From Gordonia amicalis NBRC 100051 = JCM 11271 (GTDB lineage Bacteria; Actinomycetota; Actinomycetes; Mycobacteriales; Mycobacteriaceae): a DNA stretch of 64,000 bases. The translations under genes and the position numbers were made by a program. Positions 8,639 to 18,446 of this stretch are shown piece by piece; within the stretch, counting starts at the first letter, position 1, and each line of letters starts with the position of its first letter. The notes under the pieces are model-generated. The model did not search any database, was not told where the DNA came from, and saw only the letters and a list, made by a program, of their open reading frames with translations. Where the stretch lies: NCBI RefSeq assembly GCF_000332995.1, contig NZ_BANS01000030.1, positions 17,126-81,125 on the forward strand, written 5' to 3'.

Positions 8639-11217
8639 GTCGGCACTCCTTCCTTCACCGGCGCCGCGTCCACGACCGATCCGGTGTTCACATCCGCCCC
8701 CGGACGTACCTGCGGCATGTCGAGCAGCACCGGCACCTTACGTTCGTACTCCGCGAACCGGATGGTCGGGTCGACCACGTCGGGTGCGTTCACGAACGAC
8801 ACGAACCGCCTCAGCTTGTCCTCGTCGCCGAGCACCGCTGCCCATTCGTCCTGGTATCCGGCGACGTGCCGGGCCATCGCGTTCTCCAGTTCGGCGGCGA
8901 GTCCCAGGCTGTCGTCGCAGACCACCGCCTTGAGATGGTCCAGACCGCCCTCCAGAGACTCCAGCCACGGGGCTGTGCGCTGCAGTCGGTCGGCGGTACG
9001 GATGTAGAACATGAGGTACCGATCAATGTAAGCGACCAGGGTGTCGTCATCCACTCCGCCGGCCAGCAGCTGCGCATGCTTGGGGCTCTGGCCCCCGTTG
9101 CCGCCGACGTAGAGGTTCCAGCCGTGCTCGGTGGCGATCACGCCGACGTCCTTGCCGCGGGCCTCCGCGCACTCGCGGGCACATCCCGAGACCCCGAACT
9201 TGATCTTGTGCGGCGACCGCAGGCCCCGGTATCGCTTCTCCAGGAAGACCGCCATGCCGACCGAGTCCTGGACGCCGTACCGGCACCAGGTGGAGCCGAC
9301 GCAGCTCTTCACCGTGCGCAGGCTCTTGCCGTAGGCGTGGCCGGACTCCATCCCGGCCTCGACGAGGCGTCGCCAGATCTCGGGCAGCTGGTCGACGCGG
9401 GCGCCGAACAGATCGATGCGCTGACCGCCGGTGATCTTGGTGTACAGGCCGTAGTCGCGGGCGATCTCGCCGATCACGATGAGCTGCTCGGGCGTGACCT
9501 CACCTCCCGGCATGCGCGGCACCACCGAGTACGACCCGTTCTTCTGCATGTTCGCGAGGAAGTGGTCGTTGGTGTCCTGCAGTGCGGCCTGTTCGCCGTC
9601 GAGGATGTGCTCGCTCGACGTGGAGGCGAGGATCGAGGCGACGGTCGGCTTGCAGATCTCGCAGCCCTGCCCGGTGCCGTAGCGGTCGATGAGCTCGGAG
9701 AAGGTCCGGATGCCGGTGACCGCGACGATCTCGAACAACTCGGCGCGAGACTGGGAGAAGTGGTCGCACAGCGACTTGCTGAGCTCGACGCCCGACGCGG
9801 AGAGCAACTGCTTGATGCTCGGCAGGCAACCGCCGCAGGTGGTGCCGGCCGAGGTGCAGCCCTTGATCGCCGCGATGTCGCAGGCCCCCTCGGCGATCGC
9901 CGAGCAGATCGCCCCCTTCGACACCCCGTTGCAGGAGCAGATCTCGGCGTCGTCGGGCAGCGCGTCCATACCGACGCCGGTGCCGCCCTCCGGCGCGATC
10001 AGAGCCGCCGGGTCGCCGGGGATCTCCCGGCCCACCATCGGCTTGAGCAGGGCGTAGGCCGAGGCGTCGCCGACCAGGATGCCGCCGAGCAGGGTCTTCG
10101 CGTCGTCGCTGACGACGATCTTGGCGTAGCGGCCCGCCACCGCGTCGTGGTAGGTGATCTCGAGGGCGTTCTCGGTGGTCGCGAACGCATCGCCGAAGCT
10201 CGCGACGTCGACGCCGAGAAGCTTCAGCTTCGTCGACATGTCGGCGCCGGGGAAGGTCGACGAGCCGCCGAGCAGGCGGTCCGCGACGACTTCGGCGGTC
10301 GAGTAGCCGGGAGCGACGAGCCCGTAGCAGCGCCCCTCGACCGCGGCGACCTCGCCGATGGCGAAGATGTTCTCGTCGTCGGTGACGCAATCGGTGTCGA
10401 CGAGCACACCGCCGCGCTCGGCGACCGCGAGGCCGGCGTCGCGGGCGAGCTGATCGCGGGGCCGGACGCCGGCCGAGAAGACGACCAGCGAGGCGACGAT
10501 CAGCGACTCGTCCGACAGCGTGACGCGCAGCCCGCCGTTCTCGGCGTCGGCGATCTCGGAGGTGCCGACCCCGGTGTGGACCTCGAGACCGAGGTCGGTG
10601 ACGAGGTTCTCCAGGATCGCCCCGCCGCCGGCGTCGACCTGCATCGGCATGAGCCGCGGCGCGAACTCGACCACATGCGGTTTGAGACCCATCAGCCTGA
10701 GCGCGTTGGCCGCCTCGAGTCCGAGCAGGCCACCGCCGACGACGACGCCCGTGGCCCCCGGGCCGGCCGCGTCGGCGGCCGCCCGGATGTCGTCGAGATC
10801 GTCGAGCGTGCGGTAGACGAAGCACCTGGGGTTGTCGTGACCCGGGACCGGCGGTACGAAGGCGTAGGAACCCGTCGCGAGCACGAGTGCGTCGTAGGCG
10901 ATCTCGCGTCCCGACGACGTGACGACGCGGCGTTGCGGCCGGTCGATCGCGGTGACGGCCTCACCCAGATGGGTGACGACGAGATCGTCACCGTCGTAGG
11001 TGTTGCCGTCCAGTGCCAGCGAATCCCGCTGCCATGCGCCGACGTAGGAGGACAGACCCACGCGGTCGTAGGCCGGTTCGGTCTCCTCACAGACGATCTC
11101 GACGCGCCACCGGTTGTCGGTGTCACGCTGCCGCATCTCCTGCACGAAACGGTGTCCGACCATGCCGTGACCCACCACGACGACGGTGCTGCAACCCGTG
11201 TTGGTCTCGCTGCTCAT
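8635..11217 (-). CDS. nirB: Assimilatory NADH-dependent nitrite reductase large subunit
   Basis: 860 residues with the full NirB architecture. The N-terminal FAD/NAD(P)-binding half has VVVVGHGMVG and VVGGGLLGLEAA dinucleotide motifs. The middle BFD-like [2Fe-2S] region has CSCNGVSKG and CGGC. The C-terminal sulfite/nitrite reductase half has siroheme/[4Fe-4S] ligands in CVGSTWCRYG and CARECAEARGKD. It reduces nitrite to ammonium with six electrons. The gene follows narK by 50 bp and overlaps nirD by 4 bp. It looks intact. Operon induction is probably through the GlnR box at 12878-12904. Confidence 0.95.
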   Translation of the reverse strand: MSSETNTGCSTVVVVGHGMVGHRFVQEMRQRDTDNRWRVEIVCEETEPAYDRVGLSSYVGAWQRDSLALDGNTYDGDDLVVTHLGEAVTAIDRPQRRVVTSSGREIAYDALVLATGSYAFVPPVPGHDNPRCFVYRTLDDLDDIRAAADAAGPGATGVVVGGGLLGLEAANALRLMGLKPHVVEFAPRLMPMQVDAGGGAILENLVTDLGLEVHTGVGTSEIADAENGGLRVTLSDESLIVASLVVFSAGVRPRDQLARDAGLAVAERGGVLVDTDCVTDDENIFAIGEVAAVEGRCYGLVAPGYSTAEVVADRLLGGSSTFPGADMSTKLKLLGVDVASFGDAFATTENALEITYHDAVAGRYAKIVVSDDAKTLLGGILVGDASAYALLKPMVGREIPGDPAALIAPEGGTGVGMDALPDDAEICSCNGVSKGAICSAIAEGACDIAAIKGCTSAGTTCGGCLPSIKQLLSASGVELSKSLCDHFSQSRAELFEIVAVTGIRTFSELIDRYGTGQGCEICKPTVASILASTSSEHILDGEQAALQDTNDHFLANMQKNGSYSVVPRMPGGEVTPEQLIVIGEIARDYGLYTKITGGQRIDLFGARVDQLPEIWRRLVEAGMESGHAYGKSLRTVKSCVGSTWCRYGVQDSVGMAVFLEKRYRGLRSPHKIKFGVSGCARECAEARGKDVGVIATEHGWNLYVGGNGGQSPKHAQLLAGGVDDDTLVAYIDRYLMFYIRTADRLQRTAPWLESLEGGLDHLKAVVCDDSLGLAAELENAMARHVAGYQDEWAAVLGDEDKLRRFVSFVNAPDVVDPTIRFAEYERKVPVLLDMPQVRPGADVNTGSVVDAAPVKEGVPT

Positions 11218-11267
11218 TGTCTACTCCCTGTGCCTTGCCTGGTGGTCGAGTTGCGCCGCGCGCGATC

Positions 11268-12734
11268 TCAGGCCAGCGCTTCCTTGGCGGCCGGCTCGCC
11301 GGTGGTGGCCGTGCCGGCGCTCACGGCGTCCGCGACCGGCAGATCGGTGGTCTCACCGACGACGATCGGGCGCCGTGCGTAGAACCACCAGGTGACCACC
11401 GCGGCCATCACGTAGAAGGTGAGGAACACCCAGAAGGCCTGTGTGGCCGACTGATTGGACTTGTAGCTGGACCGCAGTACCAGGTTGATGCCGACACCGC
11501 CGAGGCCGCCGGCCGCACCGGCGATCCCGATGAGCGCGCCGGACATGCTGCGCGACCAGGTGGTCTTGCCGAAGGCGTTCAGACCCGACAGCGACTGCGC
11601 CTTGTGCTCCCAGATCGTCGGGATGATCTTGTACACCGAACCGTTGGCGATCCCGGAGAGCAGGAACAACAAGATGAATCCGGTGATGAAGGCCGCGAGG
11701 ACACCTCCGCTGATCACCTTGCCGTTCGCATCGGCCGACATACCGGCGATCACGAGGATCGACGCCGATGCGGCCATCGCGATGAAGCAATACAGCGTCA
11801 CCTTGCCGCCCCCGATGCGGTCGGCGAGCTTACCGCCGTAGGGACGTGCGACCGACCCCAGAAGCGGTCCGATCCAGGCGATCTGGGCCGCCGCGAGGGC
11901 GGGCTTGGAAGCGCCGGCCGAGGTGAAGCTGATGTTGAGGACCTGGCTGAACGCGAAACCGAAACCGATGAACGAGCCGAAGGTGCCGACGTAGAGCAGG
12001 CAGATGAGCCAGGTGTCGCGGTACTTGAGGCAGTCGATCATCGCCTTGCCGCTGGCCGTCTGATGGTCGAGGTTGTCCATGTAGATCGCGGCGCCCACAC
12101 CTGCGATGGCAAGTGCCACGAGGTAGATCGCGCAGACGATCTCGGGCTGGTCGGCGAAGAGCCAGATGACCAGCAGACCGATGACCTGGACGACCGGGAC
12201 ACCGATGTTGCCGCCGCCGGCGTTGAGTCCGAGCGCCCAGCCCTTGAGACGCTGCGGGTAGAAGGCGTTGATGTTGGTCATCGAGGAGGCGAAGTTGCCG
12301 CCGCCGAACCCGGTGATGGCCGCGACCGCCAGGAACCAGCCGAACCCGAACTCGCCCGGGTTCATCATCAGCATCATCGTCAGGCCCGTCGGGATGAGGA
12401 GCACGACGGCCGAGAAGATCGCCCAGTTGCGTCCACCGAACTTCGCGGTCGCCTGGGTGTAGGGAATGCGCAGGCACGACCCGACGAGGGTCGCGGTCGC
12501 GGCGATGACGAACTTCTGATCCATGCTGATGCCGTACTCGGGGCCCATGAACAGGGCCAGCACCGAGAACAGCGACCAGATGGAGAAGCCAACGTGTTCG
12601 CAGATCACCGACCAGATCAGATTGCGCTTGGCGATCGCGGCGTTGCCGTTGTCCCAGGCGACCCGATCTTCGGGATCCCAGTCGGTGATGGTGTGGTCAC
12701 GAGTGAGCTGTGCTCTGAGGTCTGCGAAGGCCAT
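11268..12734 (-). CDS. narK: NarK-type nitrate/nitrite transporter (MFS)
   Basis: 488 residues with about 12 hydrophobic segments. The nitrate signature motifs GFGGGNFASSMTNINAFYP (about residue 145) and GIANGSVYKIIPTIW (about residue 370) identify the nitrate/nitrite porter family of the inner membrane. It is first in the nitrite-assimilation operon and would supply substrate to NirBD. The best match in mycobacteria by context is narK3 (Rv0261c), which neighbours Rv0260c and Rv0259c. No separate assimilatory nitrate reductase gene is in the window, so whether nitrate or nitrite is the main substrate is open. Confidence 0.92.
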   Translation of the reverse strand: MAFADLRAQLTRDHTITDWDPEDRVAWDNGNAAIAKRNLIWSVICEHVGFSIWSLFSVLALFMGPEYGISMDQKFVIAATATLVGSCLRIPYTQATAKFGGRNWAIFSAVVLLIPTGLTMMLMMNPGEFGFGWFLAVAAITGFGGGNFASSMTNINAFYPQRLKGWALGLNAGGGNIGVPVVQVIGLLVIWLFADQPEIVCAIYLVALAIAGVGAAIYMDNLDHQTASGKAMIDCLKYRDTWLICLLYVGTFGSFIGFGFAFSQVLNISFTSAGASKPALAAAQIAWIGPLLGSVARPYGGKLADRIGGGKVTLYCFIAMAASASILVIAGMSADANGKVISGGVLAAFITGFILLFLLSGIANGSVYKIIPTIWEHKAQSLSGLNAFGKTTWSRSMSGALIGIAGAAGGLGGVGINLVLRSSYKSNQSATQAFWVFLTFYVMAAVVTWWFYARRPIVVGETTDLPVADAVSAGTATTGEPAAKEALA

Positions 12735-12796
12735 GCGTCCCCGTCTTCCGATGCTTGGTGGTCACTGCACGAGCAGTGCGGGCGGTCATCTGTGAC

Positions 12797-12814
12797 ACGA
12801 CAGCGGGCTGTCGT
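12797..12814. promoter_or_regulatory. Palindrome ACGACAG-N4-CTGTCGT upstream of narK
   Basis: A perfect 7-bp inverted repeat with a CGGG spacer, 63-80 bp before the narK start. It could be an operator for a second nitrogen regulator or a hairpin in the 5' leader. The bound factor, if any, is unknown. Confidence 0.45.
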
Positions 12815-12877
12815 ATCGGGCGCCGACACCGATGTCGTGCGACTGACACCAAGCATGTGGGGAGCGTGTTGCGGGGA

Positions 12878-12904
12878 TTTTCCGCGAGGTGACCGGACCG
12901 TCAC
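12878..12904 (-). promoter_or_regulatory. Candidate GlnR binding site for the narK-nirBD operon
   Basis: Read on the minus strand this is GTGAC-N6-GTCAC-N6-GAAAA, with spacers GGTCCG and CTCGCG. The actinobacterial GlnR box is a pair of half-sites, gTnAC and GaAAC, separated by six bases. GTCAC-N6-GAAAA matches this well and an extra GTGAC stands one period upstream. It lies about 145 bp before the narK start, in the only gap preceding the operon. GlnR is known to activate narK and nirBD in mycobacteria and Streptomyces. The site here is inferred from the motif. Confidence 0.7.
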
Positions 12905-12974
12905 GTTGTTCTCACTTCGCCGCAGATGGGGTGTGAGAACCCTGACAGATCCGACGCAGGGCTGTGAGCTGCGG

Positions 12975-13829
12975 TTATACGAGCAAACGTACCAGCTCGA
13001 CGACCCGCTGCAACCCGGGCAGTGCGCCGGAGGTGGAGCGCGGGTGCAGCGCGTGGACCGCCAGCCGGAACATGGTCGCCCGCAGCATCATCTGCGGCCA
13101 CTCCGGCTGATCCGACCACCGCTGGACGAGTTCGGTGTCCGCGCCACCCCAGGCGAGGGCGTCGACCACCGCGACCGCGGCCGCCCAGGGGGCCGGTCGC
13201 CAGTACGGGACGATGTCGGTGATGCCGGGTGCGGCGGCACCGGCGAAGAGTACGGTGCCGAACAGGTCGCCGTGCACGACCTGAGACGGCAGGTCGACCG
13301 GCTTGCGAAGCTTCGCAAGGGTTCTCAGCATCTCGACGCTCTGCACGCCGTCGGGTGCCGTCGGCTCGGCCATCCCCGCGGCCCGCGCCGACCGCAGCGG
13401 GACGTCCTCCCACGCGGCACGGTCGGCCGCGGTGAAGACGTCGACGTCGGTGTGCGGCGGCGCGGGGGGCTGCAGGAGGAAGCGCGGACGTTCCAGTGCG
13501 GCGGTGGCCTCGTGCAACCGGTCGGCGACGAGGACGACCTCGTCGTGCCGCGGCTCGGGGGTCCCGGCGATGTAGGTGTCGGCACGCCATCCCGAGACGA
13601 CGTAGCGCCCGTCGGTCGCGCGGAACGGCCGTGCGATCCGCATACCCTCGACGTACAGCGTCTCGCGGACGGAGGCCGACCAGGCGGCGCGCGCGTGATC
13701 GGGCACCAGCGACAGCACGACCTCACCGACGCGCCAGCCACCGACCCAGGAGTCGCCCATCGCGACGGGCGGATGCGCGGTGAGCCCGAACGTGTTCAGC
13801 ACATGTTCGGGCGGCTCGACGGTATTCAC
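12975..13829 (-). CDS. TIGR02569-family protein (aminoglycoside phosphotransferase-like fold)
   Basis: 284 residues from a GTG at 13829. It resembles the TIGR02569 family, a conserved protein found next to moeZ in mycobacteria and relatives (Rv3205c). The segment VVHGDLFGTVLF matches the HGDLxxxN-type catalytic loop of the aminoglycoside phosphotransferase/choline kinase fold, but the Asn position is Thr-Val, so kinase activity is doubtful. No function is established. It lies between moeZ (91 bp upstream) and the nitrite operon promoter. Confidence 0.75.
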   Translation of the reverse strand: MNTVEPPEHVLNTFGLTAHPPVAMGDSWVGGWRVGEVVLSLVPDHARAAWSASVRETLYVEGMRIARPFRATDGRYVVSGWRADTYIAGTPEPRHDEVVLVADRLHEATAALERPRFLLQPPAPPHTDVDVFTAADRAAWEDVPLRSARAAGMAEPTAPDGVQSVEMLRTLAKLRKPVDLPSQVVHGDLFGTVLFAGAAAPGITDIVPYWRPAPWAAAVAVVDALAWGGADTELVQRWSDQPEWPQMMLRATMFRLAVHALHPRSTSGALPGLQRVVELVRLLV

Positions 13830-13920
13830 CAGGCCAGATTACCGAGCGCCGTGGACCGATTCGGTGAGGCACGCGGTGCCGCGCCCGAGATGCGGCGACC
13901 GCTGCCCCCCGCGGACGCGG

Positions 13921-15117
13921 TCAGTAGACCGGCAGCGTCTTGTCGACCTGGTTGGCCCAGGCGGTCACCCCGCCCTGGAGATGCGTGGCGTCGGCGAAGC
14001 CCGCCCGCTTGAGTGCGGCGAGCGCCTCGGCCGAGCGGATGCCGGTCTTGCAGTACAGGACCGTCGGACGATCCTGCGGCACCTTCGCCAGACCCTCGCC
14101 CGACAGGATCTCGCCCTTCGGGATGAGGGTCGCTCCGTCGATCCGGACGATGTCCCACTCGACCGGCTCACGTACGTCGATGATCGCGAGCTTCTCCCCC
14201 GCGTCGATCTTCTGCTTGAGTTCGACGGCGGTCAGCGTCGATCCGGCCGCGGCGTCGGATGCCTCACTGGACACCACGCCGCAGAAGTCGTCGTAGTCGA
14301 TGAGGCCGGCGATGCGCTCACCCTCGGGGTCCTTGCGGATCTTGATGGTGCGGTAGGTCATGTCGAGGGCGTCGTACACCATGAGCCGGCCGAGCAGCGG
14401 CTCGCCGATACCGCAGATGAGTTTGATGGCCTCGGTGCCCATGATCGAACCGATGGAGGCGCACAGGATGCCGAGCACACCGCCCTCGGCGCACGACGGC
14501 ACCATTCCGGGCGGCGGGGCCTGCGGATACAGGTCGCGGTAGTTGATGCCGCGGCCGTCGGGAGCGTCCTCCCAGAACACCGACGCCTGACCCTCGAAGC
14601 GGTAGATCGACCCCCAGACGTACGGCTTGTGCGCGAGTACCGCGGCGTCGTTGACCAGGTAGCGGGTCGCGAAGTTGTCGGTGCCGTCGAGGATGAGGTC
14701 GTACTGCGAGAACAGCTCGACAGCGCCTTCGGGTTCGAGACGCTCGTCGTGGAGGTTCACCGTGACGTACGGATTGATCTCGAGGATCGAGTCCCGCGCG
14801 CTCTCTGCCTTCGGACGCCCGATGTCGGACTGGCCGTGGATGACCTGGCGCTGCAGATTGGACTCGTCGACGATGTCGAATTCGACGATGCCGATGGTGC
14901 CGACACCCGCCGCGGCCAGATACAGCAGCGTGGGCGAGCCGAGTCCGCCGGCGCCGATCACGAGCACCTTCGCGTTCTTCAGGCGCTTCTGACCGTCCAT
15001 CCCGACGTCCGGGATGATCAGGTGGCGGCTGTAGCGGGCCACCTCTTCATTGCTCAGTTCGGCTGCCGGCTCCACGAGGGGTGGCAACGACCCGGTGAGC
15101 GACCCTTGCGACGACAC
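13921..15117 (-). CDS. moeZ: MoeZ: ThiF/MoeB-type adenylyltransferase with rhodanese domain
   Basis: 398 residues. The N-terminal ThiF/MoeB E1-like domain has VLVIGAGGLGSP (nucleotide binding), and the C-terminal rhodanese domain (about residue 300 on) has the active-site loop CKTGIRS with the persulfide-forming Cys. The family adenylates and then thiolates the C-terminal Gly-Gly of sulfur-carrier proteins (MoaD, CysO, ThiS) for molybdopterin, cysteine and thiamine synthesis. The position matches moeB1/moeZ (Rv3206c). It is intact, and the stop is 91 bp before the TIGR02569 gene. Confidence 0.93.
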   Translation of the reverse strand: MSSQGSLTGSLPPLVEPAAELSNEEVARYSRHLIIPDVGMDGQKRLKNAKVLVIGAGGLGSPTLLYLAAAGVGTIGIVEFDIVDESNLQRQVIHGQSDIGRPKAESARDSILEINPYVTVNLHDERLEPEGAVELFSQYDLILDGTDNFATRYLVNDAAVLAHKPYVWGSIYRFEGQASVFWEDAPDGRGINYRDLYPQAPPPGMVPSCAEGGVLGILCASIGSIMGTEAIKLICGIGEPLLGRLMVYDALDMTYRTIKIRKDPEGERIAGLIDYDDFCGVVSSEASDAAAGSTLTAVELKQKIDAGEKLAIIDVREPVEWDIVRIDGATLIPKGEILSGEGLAKVPQDRPTVLYCKTGIRSAEALAALKRAGFADATHLQGGVTAWANQVDKTLPVY

Positions 15118-15190
15118 GAACGCCTCCAGTATTCGGCGAGTACACGGACTCTTGGCACAACCACCGTGGTGGCCGGCTCATTCCCGTGGG

Positions 15191-16234
15191 TCAGCGACTG
15201 GGAAACGGCCAGGGGTTGGGACGACAGACGAACGCGCGATTGGCCTTCATGTCCGGATCGAGGGCCATGACCTCGGAGTTGGCGGTACCGAAGGACTGCT
15301 GCATCATCACCGGCGCGAGCGCGCCGTCCTCGCGGCACGGCTCATGTGCGGCGTAGCCGAGTCCGTGCCCGACCTCATGATTGACGAGATACTGCCGGTA
15401 GGCGACGTCGTCGCCCTCATAGGACAATGCTCCGCGAACCCAGCGCGCCTCGTTCAGGGTCACGCGGCCCTGCGGCGGGTAGAAGCAGGAGGTCTCCAGC
15501 TTGATCTGGTACCCGCACAGCTCGCGGGTCGTTCCGGTGGAGACCAGGGTGATGCGCAGGTCCGGCTCGCCGCGGTCGATGCGCCGGAAGCTCACGCGTC
15601 CGTCGCCGATCCAGCTGCGCGGATTGGTCAGCGTCGTGTCGACCATCTTCGCGAAGGTCGGGTCGCCGCCGTAGTCCTGAGGGTTGAGACCGTTCTCCAC
15701 CTCGACGGTGTAGGTGTACTCCTGGCCGCCGGTGCCGACCTTCTCGCCCGCACCCCGCAGCACCCGGAAGGTCTGCCGGCCCTGCGTGGTGAACGGGCCA
15801 CCCTGGGGGAGGGTACCGGCGGGCAGTGCCGCCGCCTGGATGTCGCCGGTCGGGGCACCGATCGGACGCGTCTCGGTGCTGATGTACGGGTTGCGTGCAG
15901 CGGAGTCGGGGTTGACCGCGGCGGTCGGTGCCAGATCGGCGTTCCCGCTGTCCTTGATGGTCACGACTATCAGCGCGATCGTGAGGATCGTCAGAACCGG
16001 GATGGCATAGGCGCGCCAGCCGTACGTCGAGACGAATCGGCCGAGAGCCGACTGCTTCTTGTACTCGGGCTGTGCATCGCGATCCACGCGGGGACGGCCG
16101 CTGTCATCGGTCGGGTCCCAGCGCGCACGCAGCGGCTGGTCCGGCTTGGGACGTCCCGACGATCTCGGGCCGACATCCTTGGTGCGCACCGGTCCCTGAT
16201 CCAGGCCGGGGCCACCATCCTCTGCGCGGCTCAC
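15191..16234 (-). CDS. DUF3152 membrane-anchored putative metallopeptidase
   Basis: 347 residues from GTG at 16234. About 70 polar residues come first, then one transmembrane helix (IPVLTILTIALIVVTI, about residues 78-93). The extracytoplasmic domain that follows carries a zinc-protease-like motif HEVGHGLGYAAHEPC (HExGHxLGxxxH, metzincin style). This is the DUF3152 family (Rv3207c). Peptidase activity is inferred from the motif. It is divergent from the TetR gene at 16301 across a 66-bp gap, so both promoters must lie in or close to that gap. Confidence 0.8.
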   Translation of the reverse strand: MSRAEDGGPGLDQGPVRTKDVGPRSSGRPKPDQPLRARWDPTDDSGRPRVDRDAQPEYKKQSALGRFVSTYGWRAYAIPVLTILTIALIVVTIKDSGNADLAPTAAVNPDSAARNPYISTETRPIGAPTGDIQAAALPAGTLPQGGPFTTQGRQTFRVLRGAGEKVGTGGQEYTYTVEVENGLNPQDYGGDPTFAKMVDTTLTNPRSWIGDGRVSFRRIDRGEPDLRITLVSTGTTRELCGYQIKLETSCFYPPQGRVTLNEARWVRGALSYEGDDVAYRQYLVNHEVGHGLGYAAHEPCREDGALAPVMMQQSFGTANSEVMALDPDMKANRAFVCRPNPWPFPSR

Positions 16235-16273
16235 GGACTAACTTTCTCACAGCGGACCGCAGATACTGCGTAG

Positions 16274-16993
<720 letters not shown>

Positions 16994-17006
16994 GAACCAC
17001 GGACGT

Positions 17007-17070
17007 ACGAACAAGGGTCCTGCGCGCACCTCGCGATCATTCGCGGAGGGCGCACAGGACCCTTGTTCGT
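17007..17070. terminator. Bidirectional hairpin terminator between convergent genes
   Basis: Arms 17007-17027 and 17050-17070 pair over 21 bp with one mismatch (ACGAACAAGGGTCCTG... against ...CAGGACCCTTGTTCGT). It lies exactly between the stops of the TetR and DUF3107 genes, so it can end transcripts from both sides. There is no T-tract, which is usual in high-GC actinobacteria. Confidence 0.8.
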
Positions 17071-17084
17071 TGGCTTGTGTCCGG

Positions 17085-17315
17085 TCAGGAACCGAATCCG
17101 ACGCGACGGTTCTCCGACGCACCGACCTCGACGTAGGCGATCTTGGTGACCGGGATCAGGTAACGGGCGCCCTTCTCGTCCACCAGGGCCAGCAGCTGCT
17201 GCTTGCCGCCGAGTGCCGCCTCGACCTCGGCGTAGGCCTTGTCGCTGGTCAGCGACGTCGCGATGGTCAGCTCACGCGGGCTGTCGGTGATGCCGATCTT
17301 CACTTCCACGGCCAT
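17085..17315 (-). CDS. DUF3107 family protein (TB9.4-like)
   Basis: 76 residues, MAVEVKIGITDSPRELTIA at the start. This is the DUF3107 family, equivalent to Rv3208A (TB9.4) by sequence pattern and by position between the TetR gene and the ferritin-like gene. It is a small soluble alpha/beta protein with no known function. It is probably transcribed from its own promoter in the 113-bp gap after the ferritin-like gene. Confidence 0.85.
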   Translation of the reverse strand: MAVEVKIGITDSPRELTIATSLTSDKAYAEVEAALGGKQQLLALVDEKGARYLIPVTKIAYVEVGASENRRVGFGS

Positions 17316-17428
17316 GTGCCGCCCTCCTCCGGTGTCAACAACGCTTGCCGCACAAGGCTAGTCCAGCAGCTGTCAGACGGGACAGCCGCTCCGCTGACAG
17401 CGAAAAGCAGCGGGGTGCGCGAGCCCGG

Positions 17429-18133
17429 TCAGTCGAGTGCGAGATCGGCCATGCGCGTGGCGTGTTTGGCCGCGACCGCGTCTAAGAACCGAGCGACCCC
17501 CGACAGCGACGAGGCCCCGGAGAACAGCAGATCGGTGACCTCCTCCTCGGCGGCGAGCACCCATTGCGCATGGGTGATGGCCTCGCCGAGCAGGCGGCGA
17601 CCCCAGAGGACCAGCGCCGATTTGATCGACGGATCCGCCTCGACCGCGGCCCGGACCTGATCGCGGGCGAAGGCCGAGTTCGCGGTCTCGGCCATCACCT
17701 CGGCCATCACCGAGCGGGAGTCGGGCGGGAGCATGTCGGACAGTTCGACGTAGAAGTCGGCGGCGAGCCCGTCGCCGACATAGGCCTTGACCAGAGCCTC
17801 GTACCAGGTCTTCGGGGTGGTGGCCCGGTGGTACTGGTCGAAGATCGACCGATAGCGTTCCACGGCCTCGGCGGCGGTGAGACCGGTCATCGTCTCGACG
17901 CGCTCGGCGAGCCGGTCGAAGTGACCGACCTCGGAGGCGGCCAGCCGCGCGATCGCGATCTTGCCCGGCACATCGGGAGCCATCGCCGACTCTTCGATGA
18001 GCCGGTGGAAGGCGGCGAATTCGCCGGCGAGCAGCACCGCGAACAGCTTCCCGACCACGCGGTCCTGATTCTCGATCGCAGCAACCGGCGTGGACGACGG
18101 GATGGGCTCAAGGGGGTCGGATGCATGCGCCAT
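17429..18133 (-). CDS. Ferritin-like fold protein (Rv3210c-like)
   Basis: 234 residues, all-helical. Spaced acidic and histidine residues fit a ferritin-like four-helix bundle: GEFAAFHRLIEES, ASEVGHFDRL and then a later E-rich helix. Relatives are annotated as ferritin-like or MiaE-like domain proteins; the substrate is unknown. It corresponds to Rv3210c by position between DUF3107 and rhlE. The upstream side is divergent from rhlE over 313 bp. Confidence 0.75.
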   Translation of the reverse strand: MAHASDPLEPIPSSTPVAAIENQDRVVGKLFAVLLAGEFAAFHRLIEESAMAPDVPGKIAIARLAASEVGHFDRLAERVETMTGLTAAEAVERYRSIFDQYHRATTPKTWYEALVKAYVGDGLAADFYVELSDMLPPDSRSVMAEVMAETANSAFARDQVRAAVEADPSIKSALVLWGRRLLGEAITHAQWVLAAEEEVTDLLFSGASSLSGVARFLDAVAAKHATRMADLALD

Positions 18134-18446
18134 GAGGTGATGGTAGCGGCCGCTCCGGAAGCACCAAGTACACTCGACTGCGGTGCACTCCGACGGGACC
18201 CCCCGTCGCTTGCCCGCTGAGCTGCGTGATCATCGCGTGCTCTCCGGCGCGAGCGTGTGGATGCGGCCGATGGGATGTGACGACAACCGCTCGCGAGATT
18301 CTCGCGGGAGCCAAGAGTTCGTGTCACGACGCCCCGGTCGGATCCCCGGTGCCACTACGACATTTGCGCGCGCACTTTCGAGCTTTCCTCGTGCGCGCAG
18401 GAATCACACGCGCGCAAGAGACTGCCCAGAAAGGCAACCACCGCAT
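18134..18446. other. 313-bp divergent intergenic region (ferritin-like / rhlE)
   Basis: No gene is supported here. It must contain promoters for the minus-strand ferritin-like gene and the plus-strand rhlE. The rhlE side would give a 5' leader of up to 250 nt, which is common for cold- or stress-induced DEAD-box helicases. I see no clear riboswitch fold or strong -35/-10 pair. Confidence 0.4.

Noticed and set aside
18134..18446. Riboswitch or RNA thermometer before rhlE
   Set aside because: I could not draw a convincing conserved fold. Only the length is suggestive.
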